DNA of 64,000 nt from NCBI RefSeq assembly GCF_000004075.3, contig NC_026655.2:2852001-2916000 (forward strand). The letters run 5' to 3'. Shown here piece after piece: positions 61,381 through 64,000 of the stretch. Under the pieces are notes generated by a model. It was not told the DNA's origin and ran no database searches. It worked only from the letters and a program-made list of their open reading frames with translations. How positions within the stretch are numbered: position 1 is the stretch's first letter; each line of letters opens with the position of its first letter. Origin of the DNA: Cucumis sativus. Lineage: Eukaryota; Streptophyta; Magnoliopsida; Cucurbitales; Cucurbitaceae. A program made the position numbers and the translations under genes.

Positions 61381-63328
61381 CCAAACCTTTGGATGCGACA
61401 GATAAGACTTCTTTTCTGTTCTTCTATTGAATCATGACATGTAATGTTCAACTAATGATTGCCTTCTTCACCCCTTTTGTTATTTTGTTTTCTTTCTTTG
61501 TGTGTGTGTGTGTGTATAGGTTAATGCCAACATTAAGTCTTTGGAGTAAATTTCCATACATACCAATTAACTTGAGAGGAAGAAACCAATCACTATTTTG
61601 TTCATAAGAATTCTCATTTCAATAGCAACAAAAGAATAAACATTGTATGTATAATAATCAACCAAGCTCAACTTAATTTTATATATTTTGTTTACTTTTA
61701 ATTACTTATTTTTATCTTCTCTCATTTCATTTAAAGAAATAGATTAAGATTTTTATGGTTTTATATACATTTTAATTAATTTTATGGTCACCTACGTATC
61801 GTTTCATATATATTTTGATTCGTTTTATATATGGTTTTATGTTTCATATACGTTATCATTAATCACAAAATCCAACCAATAACGTAGTAAATAATAATAA
61901 AACGATAAATTATATGAATGTTGTTTTTATGAAATTGGTCGGAACACAATTGATCTCTCGTATGAGACTTTTGTGGCGGATACAACAAATAAACATCATC
62001 CAAAATTCATTACATCAAGTGAACTATGTACCACCAGACATAATCGATGTTTAATTTGTCATTGAACATTTTTATACTATAGACTATTTAAACTATTACT
62101 TGAACTTGATCAACGTTTATGTCTTTATATAAAGTAATGTTTATGTATCTATGTAAAGTCTAAACATAGTTTAAGTACTCATTGCTGAATTTTATATAAA
62201 TAAAAAAAAAACAAATCACTTATTCAATGACATTTTATTGAGCAATACTTCTATTGAATAATAAAATATTTTAAAGTTTACAAATTACGATTTTTAGGAT
62301 ATAAAACGCACTTTTTGAGAGAATGTAATGAGAAACAACATGTGATGACACAAAATATAAAAGTCACTCATTGAACGAACTTTTTGACAGAGTATGAAAG
62401 CATTTGCAAAGTGAACGTAGTGAGACAAATTGATCAATGAAATGTTCACAAAGCCATTACTTTTGAACTTACTTCTTTCAACTAAAATCACAAGGTGGAT
62501 AATGTGGGGGGAAATCCGTAATCTTGGATGATTATAACGTTAGCCGATATTATTTTTTAAAAATGAGTCATTTGACATTTTAGGCCAAAAAAATTAGATA
62601 ATCTCTAGATGGTCTCAGATTCTAAGAATAATTTAAGGTATGTTTGTAGAAAATTTAAAACATAAGAGATTTAATAAAAACAAAATTATATTTTATACTT
62701 TTCGATAGGTATTGGATGACGGATTTAAAAATTGGATTCTAGTTTTTAAAAAAATGTTTGAATGTGTTTCAAACTATATATTTATAAATCATAAAATTAG
62801 TTTTACTTATCCACTAAGATTTAGCTGACAATAAATTGCTATTAATTTGTTGGTGGATATAATTTGTCTAAAAAATTAATTAAACTGCAATTTTAGTTCT
62901 TATTGTCTTGAGAAAGTTAGAGTTTAGTCTCGATTTTGATAAAATCTTATATATAGTCTTTAAGATTGGACAAGTCCCTTCAAACGAGACTATTTTGGAT
63001 AAATTTTATCAAACTAAAAATACTAAATTCTATATATAAACTATAAACACTAAATTCTATTCCAAGACTAAATTTTTAATTTGACCTTAAAATTTATACA
63101 ATAATTATATAATATATAGTATATTAAAAAAATGAATCTAAATATTTTTATATGTATTTGATATGATTTTGCTTTTTAAAATGTAAAATTCAAATTCAGA
63201 ATACATAAAAACAGGACGTTCATTGTAAGAGTTTCAACTAATTGGATCACAATAACACAAAAGTCTAACATAATGATTGCCAACATTTATTGGTTTAAGA
63301 ATACTTCTCCACCTTTCAACTCAGCTTC
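61381..63328. other. AT-rich spacer, no gene
   Basis: The spacer holds a (GT)n run at about 61498-61517. At 62890-63090 there is a segment with internal inverted similarity (tagtctcgattttgataaa against tttatcaaactaaaaatact) that may be a decayed MITE. No coding region supported. Confidence 0.5.
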
Positions 63329-63602
63329 TTATCGTTTCTGCTGGGAGAGAACTCCCCAGCTGAGGATATGCTCTGTTAGTTCAAGCAGAATCGCCATAAC
63401 CATCTGAGCTTCATAATAAATTCGCCATTGATTACTTAATGAACTTATGGCAATTAGCTCTAGGTTTTCCGTGGAGATAAGTTCTACACTGATGGTTGTG
63501 TCAGCTTTATCTTCCTCCATAAACCCTGTAAGCTCTTGCTCTTTCTTCACTCCATGTGCTATGCATTTAGCACAAATTTGTGAAGCTTGATGTTTCGTCT
63601 GC
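63329..63602 (-). CDS. Possible C-terminal exon of an unrecognised protein
   Basis: On the minus strand, an open frame of about 90 codons follows a plausible acceptor (cattagcag) at about 63603 and runs to a stop at 63329. It starts TKHQASQICAKCIAHG, passes an acidic stretch (GFMEEDKADTTISVEL) and ends LSWGVLSQQKR. The composition is protein-like rather than random AT-rich sequence. Earlier exons would lie further right; a short open stretch at 63645-63700 might be one, or the gene may start beyond the window. I do not recognise the family, and it could be a decayed gene. Confidence 0.35.
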
Positions 63603-63603
63603 T

Positions 63604-64000
63604 AATGAAACTTTTAACTTTTTGTTCAGAATCATCATTATAGGTTTGGTCACAGTTGGCGTATGAGGCCCCAGAGAAGAAAGTCTTATTGTAGCATTAG
63701 TCAGGTTTGCATCTTCCCTTTTGCATTTGATTACCCTTTAGTCATCCTTGTTGAGTACAAATAATGTGGGGTAGAATTGAAAATATCTGCGTATTCCTCT
63801 TTGATCACATTGCTAAGCTGATGTTAGTGAACTAATAAAAACTGATGGTGGGTGCTTGAAACTTAAACTATGGTCCTCCAAGAAAACATTTGGTTTCTCT
63901 ATTCCATGAGCTGTGTTTTTAGCTGCTGTTATGAAATCACCAATCAAAGATAAATAGAAATTTTAGATCGTAGAAAATCAACACAAGGTTAAAGATAGAG
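63604..64000. other. Right-edge sequence, moderate GC, unassigned
   Basis: This is less AT-rich than the preceding spacer, and may be intron or exon sequence of the partial minus-strand gene. No exon could be fixed with confidence. Confidence 0.3.

Overview
The window is nuclear genomic DNA from a flowering plant. It is strongly AT-rich, its genes are split by many GT-AG introns, and every protein recognised has close plant relatives. The gene content and the style of the repeats suggest a cucurbit (Cucumis or a relative). That species guess is inference from remembered protein families, not from a search. I rebuilt eight gene models by joining exons at splice sites that keep the reading frame. 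Seven are complete and appear intact; one runs off the left edge.

Layout: (1) <1-1464, minus, a chloroplast-type DnaJ cysteine-rich zinc-finger protein, 3' end missing. (2) 4199-8299, plus, a CCHC zinc-knuckle protein with about ten knuckles, four of them on tandemly duplicated 108-bp exons. (3) 11542-20616, plus, a TOUSLED-type Ser/Thr kinase in 16 coding exons, with a LINE remnant in intron 3. (4) 25682-30128, plus, a secreted GH3 beta-glucan exohydrolase/beta-glucosidase. (5) 31094-33710, minus, a membrane-anchored strictosidine-synthase-like beta-propeller protein. (6) 39623-50931, plus, an 18-exon oxidosqualene cyclase with the Asn/Val signature of plant lanosterol synthase. (7) 51692 or 51758 to 57181, plus, a TruA-type tRNA pseudouridine synthase with a G-quadruplex-like tract just before its start. 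(8) 57810-60975, minus, a pollen-receptor-like LRR pseudokinase. A possible C-terminal exon of an unrecognised minus-strand gene lies at 63329-63602.

The genes do not look like a pathway or operon; this is ordinary mixed plant gene order. The oxidosqualene cyclase has no P450, acyltransferase or glycosyltransferase neighbours here, so I see no triterpene gene cluster. The spaces between genes are AT-rich. They hold (TA)n and (GT)n microsatellites, candidate MITEs with terminal inverted repeats, and several short tRNA-derived SINE-like fossils with recognisable A and B boxes.

No convincing new biological system was found. The most interesting points are the in-frame exon array of the CCHC gene, the lanosterol-synthase signature with an unusual Cys-to-Ser change in the MWCHCR motif, the G4 tract before the pseudouridine synthase start, and splice oddities (NAGNAG acceptor, possible GC-AG intron, TA repeat running into a 3' splice site).
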